This document shows positions 54,303 to 63,290 of a stretch of 64,000 bases of DNA, in pieces; positions within the stretch are counted from its first letter, which is position 1; every line of letters begins with the position of its first letter. The notes beneath the pieces were generated by a model. That model saw only the letters and a program-made list of their open reading frames with translations. It had not been told where the DNA came from and made no database searches. This stretch comes from Planctobacterium sp047947135 (GTDB lineage: Bacteria > Pseudomonadota > Gammaproteobacteria > Enterobacterales > Alteromonadaceae). A program made the translations under genes and the position numbers. The DNA lies in NCBI GenBank assembly GCA_047947135.1, contig CP170457.1:2170001-2234000 (forward strand), read 5' to 3'.

Positions 54303-54385
54303 AACGACTCTCGCGGATAATACCTATCTACAAGATACCAGATGATGATTAGAACCTGCGACCTAATAAGTAAATATAGGGGTGT

Positions 54386-54823
54386 TTACCAGAATTTATC
54401 TTTCGGATGTTGCAATAACATGGCGGGGTTAATCTGAATTTGTTGTTTTTCAAGCCATTCCAGAGCTGACCTTTCGTTGTCAAAAAACTCATACTCAATA
54501 CCGCATTGCTGGTACAAGCCCGAGAATTGATGTTTCACTAAAGGTTGGACTGCAACTTCGGAGAGCACCACAGCCACGCATTTTAAGCCGTTTTCAACCA
54601 TATGTTGATGGGCCTGAATAAAGATGGTCAGCGCATCAGGTGTTAGCAGACTCTCGCCGTAAAGCACCGCAAGCGATCCCCATTCGCACCCTTTTGGCGT
54701 GTCCATGTCACTATTAAGTGATTTCAGGAAACGTTTCAGATTTTCTTTATTCCATGGTCCTCGGGCACGCAATACGCAGAAATTATCTCGCGAGGTTACC
54801 CATATTCGGCCTCTTTTTTTCAT
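54386..54823 (-). CDS. hypothetical protein, STAS/SpoIIAA-like
   Basis: 145 residues from the ATG at 54823 (MKKRGRIWVTSRDNF); the frame extends to 54913 without a ribosome site. A pattern of alternating strands and helices (CVLRARGPWNKENLKRFLKSL, GSLAVLYGESLLTPDALTIFIQAH, KCVAVVLSEVAVQPLVKHQF, EYEFFDNERSALEWLEKQ) resembles STAS/SpoIIAA-like folds common in marine gammaproteobacteria. No function can be assigned. It diverges from a thioredoxin-fold gene. Confidence 0.6.
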   Translation of the reverse strand: MKKRGRIWVTSRDNFCVLRARGPWNKENLKRFLKSLNSDMDTPKGCEWGSLAVLYGESLLTPDALTIFIQAHQHMVENGLKCVAVVLSEVAVQPLVKHQFSGLYQQCGIEYEFFDNERSALEWLEKQQIQINPAMLLQHPKDKFW

Positions 54824-54923
54824 TTTATTCTTATTTATAGCCAAACAGGCGCCTAATATACTGACTGTGTTAAGGTTTTCCAATATAAACTCTGAGTTAC
54901 ACACAAAATTCAAGGATTTCGCT

Positions 54924-55460
54924 ATGCAATCGACGAAATACGCAAAAATATTTAACCCGTTCCCGCAAGTTCTATCAGCAAAAGGAGACTTGTCCTGGAT
55001 TTGCCTGTTTCTTTGCGTAATCAGTATGGGCTGTTTTGCCGGTAGCAGTGAAGCAAATGACTTAAAGGGGGTGGTGACAAAGTCAGCTATTTTAGGGTTG
55101 CCGAGCTTTGCCCGAAATTATGAGCAATATCAACCAGATGAGCAACAAATACAAGCCATGCAGTCCCTCAGCAATAAAGCGCTATATGTGATGTTCGGGT
55201 CCTGGTGCCATGACAGTGAAAGGGAAGTTCCGCGATTACTTAAATTACTGGATACCAGTGAAGTCAGTAATGCCAATGTAATACTGATTGCCGTCGACCG
55301 TGATAAAAATGATGCAACCGGGAAGAGCGAAGAACTGGGGTTGCGTTATACACCAACCTTTGTGGTGTTTTCGGGAGAAACAGAGGTGGCCCGTATTATC
55401 GAGAAACCCCAAGGTGATCTTGCCACTGATTTCTCTCGACAAATAGCCACCGGGAAATAA
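54924..55460 (+). CDS. exported thioredoxin-fold protein
   Basis: 178 residues from the ATG at 54924, with AAGGA upstream; a frame to 54699 is spurious. An N-terminal hydrophobic stretch (ICLFLCVISMGCFAGSSEA) directs export. The core ALYVMFGSWCHDSEREVPRLLKLL and LGLRYTPTFVVFSG is thioredoxin-like with the cis-Pro in TPTF. The active site is WCHDS, so only one Cys of the CxxC pair remains; it cannot do ordinary dithiol exchange by itself. Confidence 0.78.
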   Translation: MQSTKYAKIFNPFPQVLSAKGDLSWICLFLCVISMGCFAGSSEANDLKGVVTKSAILGLPSFARNYEQYQPDEQQIQAMQSLSNKALYVMFGSWCHDSEREVPRLLKLLDTSEVSNANVILIAVDRDKNDATGKSEELGLRYTPTFVVFSGETEVARIIEKPQGDLATDFSRQIATGK

Positions 55461-55471
55461 CAAGGTAACAA

Positions 55472-55500
55472 GCACCGATAAGATTGCTAACCGGTGCCTT
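55472..55500. terminator. possible hairpin terminator between convergent genes
   Basis: GCACCG / CGGTGC with a 14-base loop, between the thioredoxin-fold and cusA stops. No good T run, so weak. Confidence 0.3.
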
Positions 55501-55506
55501 AGCTGA

Positions 55507-58500
55507 TTAGCTTTTGGGCCTGGAATGCATAATTTTATATACGGCAGGGATCAGCAGCATTGAGATGACAGGGCATAACAACATACCACCAAGCATGGGT
55601 GCTGCTAGACGATGCATTACTTCGCTACCTGTTTCGGTCACCAGCATAATAGGAACCAGACTGGCTATGATTGTCAGTACAGACATTGCTTTAGGACGCA
55701 CCCGCTGTAATGCGCCATAGACTATAAACTCATCTGCAGAATCATGTGTCTGTTGCTTGGCGCGATTAAGGTAAATCAACATAATCAAACCAAACTCTGC
55801 TGCAATACCGGCAAGCGCGAGCATGCCAACGGCCATCGCCACAGACATGGCATAACCTAACCAATAGACCAGCCAAAGTGAGCCTGCCAGGGCGATAGGC
55901 AGGGTTAACAGCACCAGCACAGATTGCCAAAGCGAGGAGGTCGCGATCATTAATAACAGGAAAATAATGCCGATAGTGATCGGGATAATCCATTGCATCT
56001 GTTCTTTAACTCGTTCCAGATATTGGTATTCACCGACATTATCGACTGTCACTTTAGCCGGTAAACCATCGATGCTCGCCAGTGTTTGTTCAAGACTAAG
56101 TAGATAGTGGTTAAAATCCATGTCCGGATGAGTATCAATGAAAATCCAGCCGATCATTCGGGCGTTCTCTGATTTGATCGTCGCCGGGCCGGATATTAAC
56201 TGCACATCCGCCACTTGTGACAAGGTTAACCAGGTGCCATTTTCCGTGATAAAAGGCAGGGCTTTCAGAGCATCAATATTATCGCGGTAGTGTCTTGGGT
56301 AGCGCAGGTTAATCGGGTATCTATGCCTCCCCTGAATTGATTCCGTAATTTCTTGTCCACCGATTGCCTGTCGCACCACCTGCTGAATCTCAGCGATTGA
56401 AACGCCGTATTTCGCCGCTGCAAATCGATTCGGAATGATATCGATGTAGCGGCCTTGCATGGGGCGTTCAGCCAGAACTGATTGCGTGCCGGGGAGTCCT
56501 TTTAATTGTTTTTCCAGCAAAAGACCCGCGTCCTCAATCGACTCCAGTGTGTCTCCCGCAACTTTGAGTCCAACCCGGGTTTTTAAGCCTGTGGAAAGCA
56601 TATCAATGCGAGTCTTTATAGGCTGAACCCAGGCATTGGTTAAGCCGGGAAAACGCACTGTGGCATCCAGTTCAGCAATGATACCCTCCAGCGTCATGCC
56701 ACTGCGCCACTGGTTTTTTGGTTTAAGTTGAATGGTGGTTTCAATCATGGTCAAAGGTGCGGGGTCGGTTGCTGTTTCTGCACGGCCGACTTTCCCAAAG
56801 ACACTTTTGACTTCAGGAATGGTTTTGATGAGTCGATCGGTTTGTTGCAATATCTGCCCGGCTTCCTGGATGGAAACACCCGGCAAGGTTGTTGGCATGT
56901 ATAACAAATCACCTTCATCAAAGGTCGGCATAAATTCGCTGTCAAGCTTGGACAGCGGGTACCAGGAAGACAGGCCAATAAGCAAACTCAACACAATCAT
57001 CATTTTAGGGAAACGCAAAGCACTATTGAGCAACGGCCGGTAAAGTGCTTTTAGCCAGCGGTTAAGTGGATTGCGGTCTTCAGACTGCATTTTGCCTTTC
57101 ATCAGTAAACTGATAAGCACCGGGACTAAGGTTATCGACAGAATTGCCGCTGCCGCCATTACAAAGGTTTTGGTAAAGGCCAAGGGTGAGAAGAGCTTAC
57201 CTTCTTGTCCCGCCAGACTAAATACCGGAACAAAACTCAAGGTAATGATCAGCAACGATAAAAACAGGGTGGGGCCAACTTCCTGACAGGCTTCAATGAT
57301 CATCTGTTGGCGATGTTGAGGTGATGCCTCGGGTGATTCTGCTTCCAGCTTTTTATGGACATTTTCTACCATGACTATCGCAGCGTCCACCAGTGCTCCG
57401 ATAGCAATAGCAATCCCGCCTAACGACATTAGATTGGCATTGATGTCGAAGATGCGCATCATTAAAAAGCCCATTAACATCGCAGTGGGTAAACAAATAA
57501 CGATGATGAATGTGCCTCTGGCATGAAACAACAGCAGCCCGCAAATAATGGACACCAGTGCAATTTCTTCTATCAGCCGGTGTTTAATGTTGTCGATTGC
57601 CTTGGTTATCAATAAGGAGCGATCATAAGCAGTGGTTATCGTAACGCCTTTTGGTAATGCGCTTTGTAGAGTGGCAATTTTGCTTTTGATGTTTTCGATA
57701 ACGGTCAGAGCATTGGCGCCATCACGCATAATCACGATACCGCCAACAACTTCACCTTCACCATTCCACTCAGCGACACCACGTCGTGTTTCCGGACCTA
57801 ACCTGATCGTTGCGATATCAGCCAGCGTTAGGGGCGTACCCTGATTATTTTGTACCGGCAATGGAATGGCTTGGATATCTTCGATACTGCTGAGGTAGGC
57901 GCTGCTTCTCACCATGTATTCGGCTTCTGCCATTTCTATCACCGAACCACCTACTTGACCATTGGCGGCTTGTATTGCCTTACTCACAATGCCTATTGGC
58001 AAGTTAAAGTGGAGTAACTTAAGTGGATCAACTACAACTTGGTAGGTTTGCACCATACCACCTACTTTGGCGATTTCACTGACGCCGGATACTGATTGTA
58101 GTTCGGGTGCGATAAACCAATCCTGCAAGCTGGTCAGGTCAGCCAGATTATGGGCTTCGTTGGTTGCCGTTAAAACGTATTGGAAAATCCAGCCAACACC
58201 CGAAGCATCCGGGCCGAGCGACATTGTGGCAGTTGCTGGCAGACGCTGCTGAGCCTGATTCAGGTATTCGACGACTCTTGCGCGTGCCCAGTAGATATCG
58301 GAATCTTCATCAAAAATAATGTACAGATAGGCGTCGCCGAAAAAAGAATAACCGCGCACGGTTTCGGCACCCGGTACCGACATTAATAGTGTCGATAGTG
58401 GGTAAGTTATCTGCTCTTCAACAACATCTGGTGATTGCCCGGGATAATTAATTTTGACAATGACCTGAGTGTCACTGAGATCCGGTATAGCATCAACGGG

Positions 58501-58602
58501 TGTGCTATACAGTGCCTTTACTGCGAGAAACAGAAGTAAAACAACCACCAAAAGCACCATCGCAGCATGTTTGATACATGCCTGAATTAAGAAACGTAAC
58601 AC
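55507..58602 (-). CDS. cusA: Cu(I)/Ag(I) efflux RND permease, CusA
   Basis: 1031 residues, the length of heavy-metal RND pumps, with twelve membrane helices. The three Met that bind Cu(I)/Ag(I) in E. coli CusA are kept: M569 in LLYMP, M619 in PLTMIE and M668 in RIDMLS, all offset by four from M573, M623 and M672. The proton-relay Asp/Glu helix is in GGIAIAIGALVDAAIVMVEN. It acts with CusB and an outer-membrane channel. It starts 12 bases after cusB. No cusC-like channel gene is in the window. Confidence 0.96.
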   Translation of the reverse strand: MLRFLIQACIKHAAMVLLVVVLLLFLAVKALYSTPVDAIPDLSDTQVIVKINYPGQSPDVVEEQITYPLSTLLMSVPGAETVRGYSFFGDAYLYIIFDEDSDIYWARARVVEYLNQAQQRLPATATMSLGPDASGVGWIFQYVLTATNEAHNLADLTSLQDWFIAPELQSVSGVSEIAKVGGMVQTYQVVVDPLKLLHFNLPIGIVSKAIQAANGQVGGSVIEMAEAEYMVRSSAYLSSIEDIQAIPLPVQNNQGTPLTLADIATIRLGPETRRGVAEWNGEGEVVGGIVIMRDGANALTVIENIKSKIATLQSALPKGVTITTAYDRSLLITKAIDNIKHRLIEEIALVSIICGLLLFHARGTFIIVICLPTAMLMGFLMMRIFDINANLMSLGGIAIAIGALVDAAIVMVENVHKKLEAESPEASPQHRQQMIIEACQEVGPTLFLSLLIITLSFVPVFSLAGQEGKLFSPLAFTKTFVMAAAAILSITLVPVLISLLMKGKMQSEDRNPLNRWLKALYRPLLNSALRFPKMMIVLSLLIGLSSWYPLSKLDSEFMPTFDEGDLLYMPTTLPGVSIQEAGQILQQTDRLIKTIPEVKSVFGKVGRAETATDPAPLTMIETTIQLKPKNQWRSGMTLEGIIAELDATVRFPGLTNAWVQPIKTRIDMLSTGLKTRVGLKVAGDTLESIEDAGLLLEKQLKGLPGTQSVLAERPMQGRYIDIIPNRFAAAKYGVSIAEIQQVVRQAIGGQEITESIQGRHRYPINLRYPRHYRDNIDALKALPFITENGTWLTLSQVADVQLISGPATIKSENARMIGWIFIDTHPDMDFNHYLLSLEQTLASIDGLPAKVTVDNVGEYQYLERVKEQMQWIIPITIGIIFLLLMIATSSLWQSVLVLLTLPIALAGSLWLVYWLGYAMSVAMAVGMLALAGIAAEFGLIMLIYLNRAKQQTHDSADEFIVYGALQRVRPKAMSVLTIIASLVPIMLVTETGSEVMHRLAAPMLGGMLLCPVISMLLIPAVYKIMHSRPKS

Positions 58603-58614
58603 GATAGCTGTCCT

Positions 58615-59823
58615 CTAGTGATGTTGATGACTTGCGTCACCAGCCATAGACATATTACTCAGACTGGCTTCGGCATCGATCAGAAACTGTCCTGAGGTGA
58701 CGATGTCATCGCCTACGTTGATGCCAGAAATAATTTCGGCGCGCCCCTGAGTGACCGCACCAACAGTCACTTCACGTTGTTCAAACTGGTGGTTTTGAGT
58801 ACGCACTATCACACGGTTTTGCTTGCCGGTTTGAATCAGGGCCTGCACCGGGATATTGATGACCTCCTGCAATGGTCCACCATAGATTCTGACAGTTGCC
58901 AGCATGTTGGGTTTGAGTCTTTCGTCCGGATTTTTTAACGAAAATCTGACTTTTAATGTGCGGGTTTGACTGTCGAGAGTGGGGTAGATAAATTCAATTT
59001 GTGCTTCCTGGGCAAACAGTCCGAGTCCAGGAATATCCATTTCTACCCATTTCCCAGTCGTCACCCAGTCAATCTGCTGTTCCAGCACATCGGCAACAAT
59101 CCAGACACTAGACAGATTCGCCAAAGTCATGATTTCATTCTCGGGTTTCACATACATGCCTTCCCGACTATGCAGGGCGGTCACGACGGCGCTTTCCTGG
59201 GCATAATAGGGAACGGTATAGATGACCTGTCTGGTTTCAATGAGCTGCGCAATCAGGCTTTGGTCCATCCCCAGTAAAGCTAATCGTGTTTTACCTCGGG
59301 AAAGGAGATTGTCGTTGGCGGCACTGCTGCGTAACAGAGCCAGAAAATCCTCTTGAGCGACAAGCAATTCAGGAGAGTATATTTCGTATAGAAGATCACC
59401 TTTGTTGACTCGTTGTCCCAGCATATTCACTTGCAGTTTTTCAATCCAGCCATTGGTACGAGGGTGAATATGGCGCATTCGGGTCTCATCAAGTTGCACC
59501 GCACCAAAGGTTTTTACAAAGCGCCATAGCGTTCCGCGCGTGGCTTTTTCTGTGGTCACGGCCATTGCTTGTTGCAAAGCCCCTGAGACTTCAACAGTAT
59601 TGGTTTGAGAAGGTTTGTTACGTTGGATTAAATCCATACCGCAGATGGGGCAGGTGCCCGGGTGATCTCGCACGATGTGGCTGTGCATGGGACATACGTA
59701 ACGGCTGGCGGCCTGCTGCTCAAGTACGGGATTGGTATGTGTATTGTGCTCATCTTCCTGAGCAATAGGCGTTACCGAATAAGTGGATAACGCCAGTAAT
59801 ATAAAAAGGCAAAAATAACGCAT
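58615..59823 (-). CDS. cusB: efflux RND periplasmic adaptor with heavy-metal binding domain, CusB
   Basis: 402 residues with a signal peptide. Residues about 40-70 hold a small metal-binding domain YVCPMHSHIVRDHPGTCPICGMDLI, with Cys and Met ligands. The rest is a membrane-fusion protein: barrel-sandwich (HIHPRTNGWIEKLQVNMLGQRVNKGDLLYEIYSPEL), helical hairpin, and beta barrel (VWIVADVLEQQIDWV). A C-terminal HQHH tail could bind metal too. It links CusA to the outer-membrane channel. It is upstream of cusA on the same strand. Confidence 0.94.
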   Translation of the reverse strand: MRYFCLFILLALSTYSVTPIAQEDEHNTHTNPVLEQQAASRYVCPMHSHIVRDHPGTCPICGMDLIQRNKPSQTNTVEVSGALQQAMAVTTEKATRGTLWRFVKTFGAVQLDETRMRHIHPRTNGWIEKLQVNMLGQRVNKGDLLYEIYSPELLVAQEDFLALLRSSAANDNLLSRGKTRLALLGMDQSLIAQLIETRQVIYTVPYYAQESAVVTALHSREGMYVKPENEIMTLANLSSVWIVADVLEQQIDWVTTGKWVEMDIPGLGLFAQEAQIEFIYPTLDSQTRTLKVRFSLKNPDERLKPNMLATVRIYGGPLQEVINIPVQALIQTGKQNRVIVRTQNHQFEQREVTVGAVTQGRAEIISGINVGDDIVTSGQFLIDAEASLSNMSMAGDASHQHH

Positions 59824-59865
59824 GTTAAATATCTCCGAAAAAAGTAATAAAAGAAGGGTTCGGAG

Positions 59866-60237
59866 TTAGCGTATTGGGGGATGGTCTACCTTAGAGAGTC
59901 TTTTTTGTGTGTTTTGTGCCACGTCATCAGAGGGGGGATCAGCATGAGAAAAACCAGCCGAAATAACCATGGCCAGCATTGCCGAGGCACCACTGCAGTT
60001 CTGTTCGCAATTATCGCAACTACCATCACAGCAACGTTCCGGTAGTGAGTCAGACTCTTGCTTATCATCATCACAGCAGTCGTGTTCGGATGTTTCGTTA
60101 GCTTGTTGCTGTGAGTCACTCACGATGTCCATATTACCCATGTCCATATTATCCATGGGTATCGACAGGCCAACGGCAAACGCGCCGTTTCCTGCGAATA
60201 AACAGATAGCCACAACTACAAGCAACAATTTTTTCAT
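59866..60237 (-). CDS. Cys/Met-rich exported protein, probable metal binder
   Basis: 123 residues. A signal peptide (LLLVVVAICLFAGNGAFA) leads into a Met/Asp-rich stretch (IPMDNMDMGNMD), then an acidic region with seven Cys (HDCCDDDK, ERCCDGSCDNCEQNC). The Met motif suits Cu(I), the Cys cluster suits Cu or Zn. It sits 42 bases upstream of cusB, so it probably hands copper to the pump or acts as a buffer, a job done by CusF elsewhere. It shows no CusF fold. Family unknown. Confidence 0.75.
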   Translation of the reverse strand: MKKLLLVVVAICLFAGNGAFAVGLSIPMDNMDMGNMDIVSDSQQQANETSEHDCCDDDKQESDSLPERCCDGSCDNCEQNCSGASAMLAMVISAGFSHADPPSDDVAQNTQKRLSKVDHPPIR

Positions 60238-60261
60238 AGAGAGATTGTAATCATTAATTGT

Positions 60262-60789
60262 CTATTGGTCGAGTGTGCTTATTAATTCATTCAGTGCCGA
60301 GACCGAAAACCCTTCGTCATAGAAGTAAATAATTTTACGCTGTCTGTCCAGCAGCATGACCCGAGCGTTATTGGGATGAGTGTTGCCGGTTAGCTTTTGA
60401 ATGCTGTCGCCATCCTGATAAATGGTAATAACACCCCCCCATAATTCTTTTGGTATCCCTTTGCGCATACCATTGTTGATTTGCGTTTTAAACATTCTGG
60501 GAAACATCCCCTGAATCGTGGGCAGTTCGTAAAAAGTGGCAGGCACCTGTTTCATGTCCAGCCCGATAAGCCAGCGATCAATATCGAACTGGGCATCCTG
60601 GACATAACCCAGCAGCAAAATCACCGGTTCTTGGACAAGATCATCTGGTAATTGCATTTGTTGTTGCGCCAGAGACTCACCGGCAACATTGGGGAAAGTT
60701 TCTCCGAGTGGTGACCGGTTAGGGTATTGGCTTGAACAAGCAGTAACAGCCAACAGTAATAGCGCGGTGAACAACATTCTCAAGTACAT
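60262..60789 (-). CDS. lipoprotein of unknown function, possibly thioredoxin-fold
   Basis: 175 residues. A lipobox VTAC follows LFTALLLLA. The mature part reads QEPVILLLGYVQDAQFDIDRWLIGL, with later ARVMLLDRQRKIIYFYDEGFS. This resembles the layout of ATP10/alkyl-hydroperoxide-reductase-like thioredoxin folds but lacks a CxxC. It lies 24 bases upstream of the Cys-rich protein gene and likely heads the copper operon. Function not assignable. Confidence 0.65.
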   Translation of the reverse strand: MYLRMLFTALLLLAVTACSSQYPNRSPLGETFPNVAGESLAQQQMQLPDDLVQEPVILLLGYVQDAQFDIDRWLIGLDMKQVPATFYELPTIQGMFPRMFKTQINNGMRKGIPKELWGGVITIYQDGDSIQKLTGNTHPNNARVMLLDRQRKIIYFYDEGFSVSALNELISTLDQ

Positions 60790-60868
60790 TATTTTTCCAA
60801 ATCACAGACACCAACATCGGTGCGTTACCAGATACGATACTAACTGCCGCATTGATCAAATTGGATGA

Positions 60869-61849
60869 CTACTCACCCGGATACTGGATTCCCCATTGTT
60901 TTCTCAAATCATCCATTATTTCCATGGTAGTCAGAGTGTCTTGCCAGCTCATGAGAGAGGATTCGGTTTTGCCAGATTTAAGACACCTTTCGACTTCCGC
61001 AATTTCGAATTGATAGCCATTTCCAGAATACGCAAAATCGAATGTCTCCGGGGCCTGGTGGTGTTTTGCCAAGGTGATTTTAGCTGGATGATGAAAGCGT
61101 TCATGGATATAAATGTTGCCCTGAGTGCCGACAATCGTCGCCGTTATCGGCGCATCAAAACGCGAACTGGCACGTAAAAAAGCCTTAACGCTATTTTCAT
61201 GCTCAAAAGTTACATCCATAAAATCGTCTACACCCGTTTCTCCTAACAGACAATGTCCCGTCCAGGAAAGTGGCTTGCCAAATAAGAATTGTGCCAGTGA
61301 GATAGGGTAAATACCCAGATCCAGAAGCGCCCCGCCACCTAATTCAGGGGAGAACAGACGGTGTTTTGCATCGAATGGTTTGTTAAAACAAAAGGCGGCA
61401 TCAAGCATTTGGGGGGTGCCAATTGCACCATCTTCAAGTAACTGCTTGGCTTTGTGAATGGCTGGGAAAAAACGCATCCACACGGCTTCCATTAAAAATA
61501 ATTGCTGCTTGCGCGCGGCTTCAATACAGCGATAAGTATCACTACTGTTTAACGTGAGTGGCTTTTCACAGAGTACGTGTACACCAGAGGCCAGTGAGGT
61601 CAGCACAGCATCTTTGTGGTAAGGGTGGGGTGTTGCCACATAAACGACATCAACCTCTGGATGGTGCAGCATTTCCTGGATATCAGAAAAGGCGTTCGGG
61701 ATCCCATACTGTTCAGCAAAAGCCTGAGCACTGTGTAACTGTCGTGAAGTTACCGCAGTAATTTGGCTGTTGGAAGATAATTGCAGATCCTGAACAAAGG
61801 TGTGGGCGATTTTGCCCGTGGCGATGATGCCCCAACGTAATTTTTTCAT
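60869..61849 (-). CDS. Gfo/Idh/MocA family NAD(P)-dependent oxidoreductase
   Basis: 326 residues. The N-terminal Rossmann fold opens with LRWGIIATGKIAHTF; the motif VATPHPYHKDAV and the EKPLTLNSSDTY Lys are standard, and LLDLGIYPISLAQFLFG places the catalytic region. Members oxidise sugars, inositols or dihydrodiols. The GGGALLDLGIYPI spacing resembles trans-1,2-dihydrobenzenediol dehydrogenase types. No sugar-pathway neighbours are present, so the substrate stays open. Confidence 0.88.
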   Translation of the reverse strand: MKKLRWGIIATGKIAHTFVQDLQLSSNSQITAVTSRQLHSAQAFAEQYGIPNAFSDIQEMLHHPEVDVVYVATPHPYHKDAVLTSLASGVHVLCEKPLTLNSSDTYRCIEAARKQQLFLMEAVWMRFFPAIHKAKQLLEDGAIGTPQMLDAAFCFNKPFDAKHRLFSPELGGGALLDLGIYPISLAQFLFGKPLSWTGHCLLGETGVDDFMDVTFEHENSVKAFLRASSRFDAPITATIVGTQGNIYIHERFHHPAKITLAKHHQAPETFDFAYSGNGYQFEIAEVERCLKSGKTESSLMSWQDTLTTMEIMDDLRKQWGIQYPGE

Positions 61850-61969
61850 GGCGATTGCTCCTTGTTGCCAGAATTTATTCGGAGTATGTTACATGGTACA
61901 TGAAATATTGTGTGGGTATGGTCTTATTAGATGGCCACTATTGACACAACCTGATGCTGAGAAAATAAG

Positions 61970-62803
61970 ATGAAACACCTGGTTACAGCAGACTGGTTAA
62001 TACAAAACCTGAATAACCCAAAGCTGGTGGTATTAGATGCCAGTATGCGTTACCCCTTACCCGGGCTAAAAAATGAGTTGGATCAAGGCTGTATTGATGG
62101 AGCGCGCTATTTCGATTTTGAGCAACAGATATGTGATCGGAAGTCCCAATACTCCTGCATGATGCCTGCAAAGGAGCAATGTCAGGAACATATGCGGCAA
62201 TTGGGCATAAATCAGGATAGCCAGATAGTGGTTTACGATAACATTGGTGTTTATTCTGCTCCCAGGGCCTGGTGGATGATTCGTGCAATGGGGCATGAGG
62301 ACGTGTTCGTTTTGAATGGTGGTTTGCAAGCCTGGATGCTTGCTGGCGGGGCGATGGCAGATGACTATCAGTTGCCGAAACACAAAGGTAACTTTGTCGC
62401 CAAAGATACCTCTATGTTTGTCGACGCAGAGCAAGTTAAACACGCCAGTGAAAGTGATTCCGCAGATATCGTCGACGCTCGCTCACCGCAACGATTTAGT
62501 GGCGAAGAAGCAGATCCAAGGCCTAATGTGCGTAGTGGCCATATTCCGCGTTCAAAAAATTTACATTACAAAGAATTACTGCAGGACTTGTTTTTAAAAG
62601 ACAGTGTCGAGTTAGCCGAAATTGTCGCAAAACAGCTGCCAGATCCCCAACGCCCCGTTATTTTTTCTTGCGGTTCAGGGATAACTGCCTGTATTTTAGC
62701 GCTTGCTGCTGCAGAGAGCGGTTACGTAGCCCTCAGTGTGTATGATGGCTCCTGGTCAGAATGGGGCAATCGGGATGACTTGCCTGTCGCAACAGGCGTT
62801 TAA
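61970..62803 (+). CDS. sseA: 3-mercaptopyruvate/thiosulfate sulfurtransferase
   Basis: 277 residues with two rhodanese domains. The active Cys is C234 in SCGSGITA, the loop type expected for 3-mercaptopyruvate sulfurtransferases. The N-terminal domain has LVVLDASMRYPLPG and VVYDN, and the linker domain RPNVRSGHIPRSKN. It moves sulfur from 3-mercaptopyruvate to thiols or cyanide. The PCu(A)C gene follows 19 bases later and may be cotranscribed. Confidence 0.9.
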   Translation: MKHLVTADWLIQNLNNPKLVVLDASMRYPLPGLKNELDQGCIDGARYFDFEQQICDRKSQYSCMMPAKEQCQEHMRQLGINQDSQIVVYDNIGVYSAPRAWWMIRAMGHEDVFVLNGGLQAWMLAGGAMADDYQLPKHKGNFVAKDTSMFVDAEQVKHASESDSADIVDARSPQRFSGEEADPRPNVRSGHIPRSKNLHYKELLQDLFLKDSVELAEIVAKQLPDPQRPVIFSCGSGITACILALAAAESGYVALSVYDGSWSEWGNRDDLPVATGV

Positions 62804-62822
62804 TTTTTATCAAGGAGTTATA

Positions 62823-63287
62823 ATGAAATCAAAGATGTTTGCGCTGGCAATATTGTTATGCGCGACAATTGCACAGGCGAGTGAAGATAAACTGCATATG
62901 ATGTCAGCCTGGGCGCCTGCAACTTTCAAGCTGGCAGTAAACGGTGCAGCGTATATTAATGCTCACAATATGTCGGGTCAGGATGTCGCCATCGCGGGAT
63001 TATCCGTTGATGAAAAAATTGCCTCACGGGTGGAATTACATGAGACCATCATCAAAGATGACATGGCACGAATGCGACAGATTACGCTTCCTGTGACTAT
63101 TCCCGCAGGAGAAGCGTTGAGTATGCAGCCTGGCGGAAAGCACATCATGTTGCTTGGACTGGCAAGCCCGCTATCCAAAGGTGTTGAATTTCCGTTAACG
63201 TTGCATTTTGAAGATGGTACAGAACAAGTTGTGAACGTCAGCATTGATGCCCAGGCAGAAGCCACAGATCACAGCCATCACCACTAA
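62823..63287 (+). CDS. PCu(A)C copper chaperone
   Basis: 154 residues from the ATG at 62823, with GGAG upstream. A signal peptide (MFALAILLCATIAQAS) is followed by the cupredoxin-like domain: SAWAPATFKLAVNGAAYINAHN, VELHETIIKDDMARMRQI with the first His and Met ligands, and PGGKHIMLLGL with the second pair. A C-terminal His tail (HSHHH) may add sites. The family loads Cu(I) into cytochrome oxidase CuA. Placement near cus genes fits copper handling. Confidence 0.92.
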   Translation: MKSKMFALAILLCATIAQASEDKLHMMSAWAPATFKLAVNGAAYINAHNMSGQDVAIAGLSVDEKIASRVELHETIIKDDMARMRQITLPVTIPAGEALSMQPGGKHIMLLGLASPLSKGVEFPLTLHFEDGTEQVVNVSIDAQAEATDHSHHH

Positions 63288-63290
63288 TAC

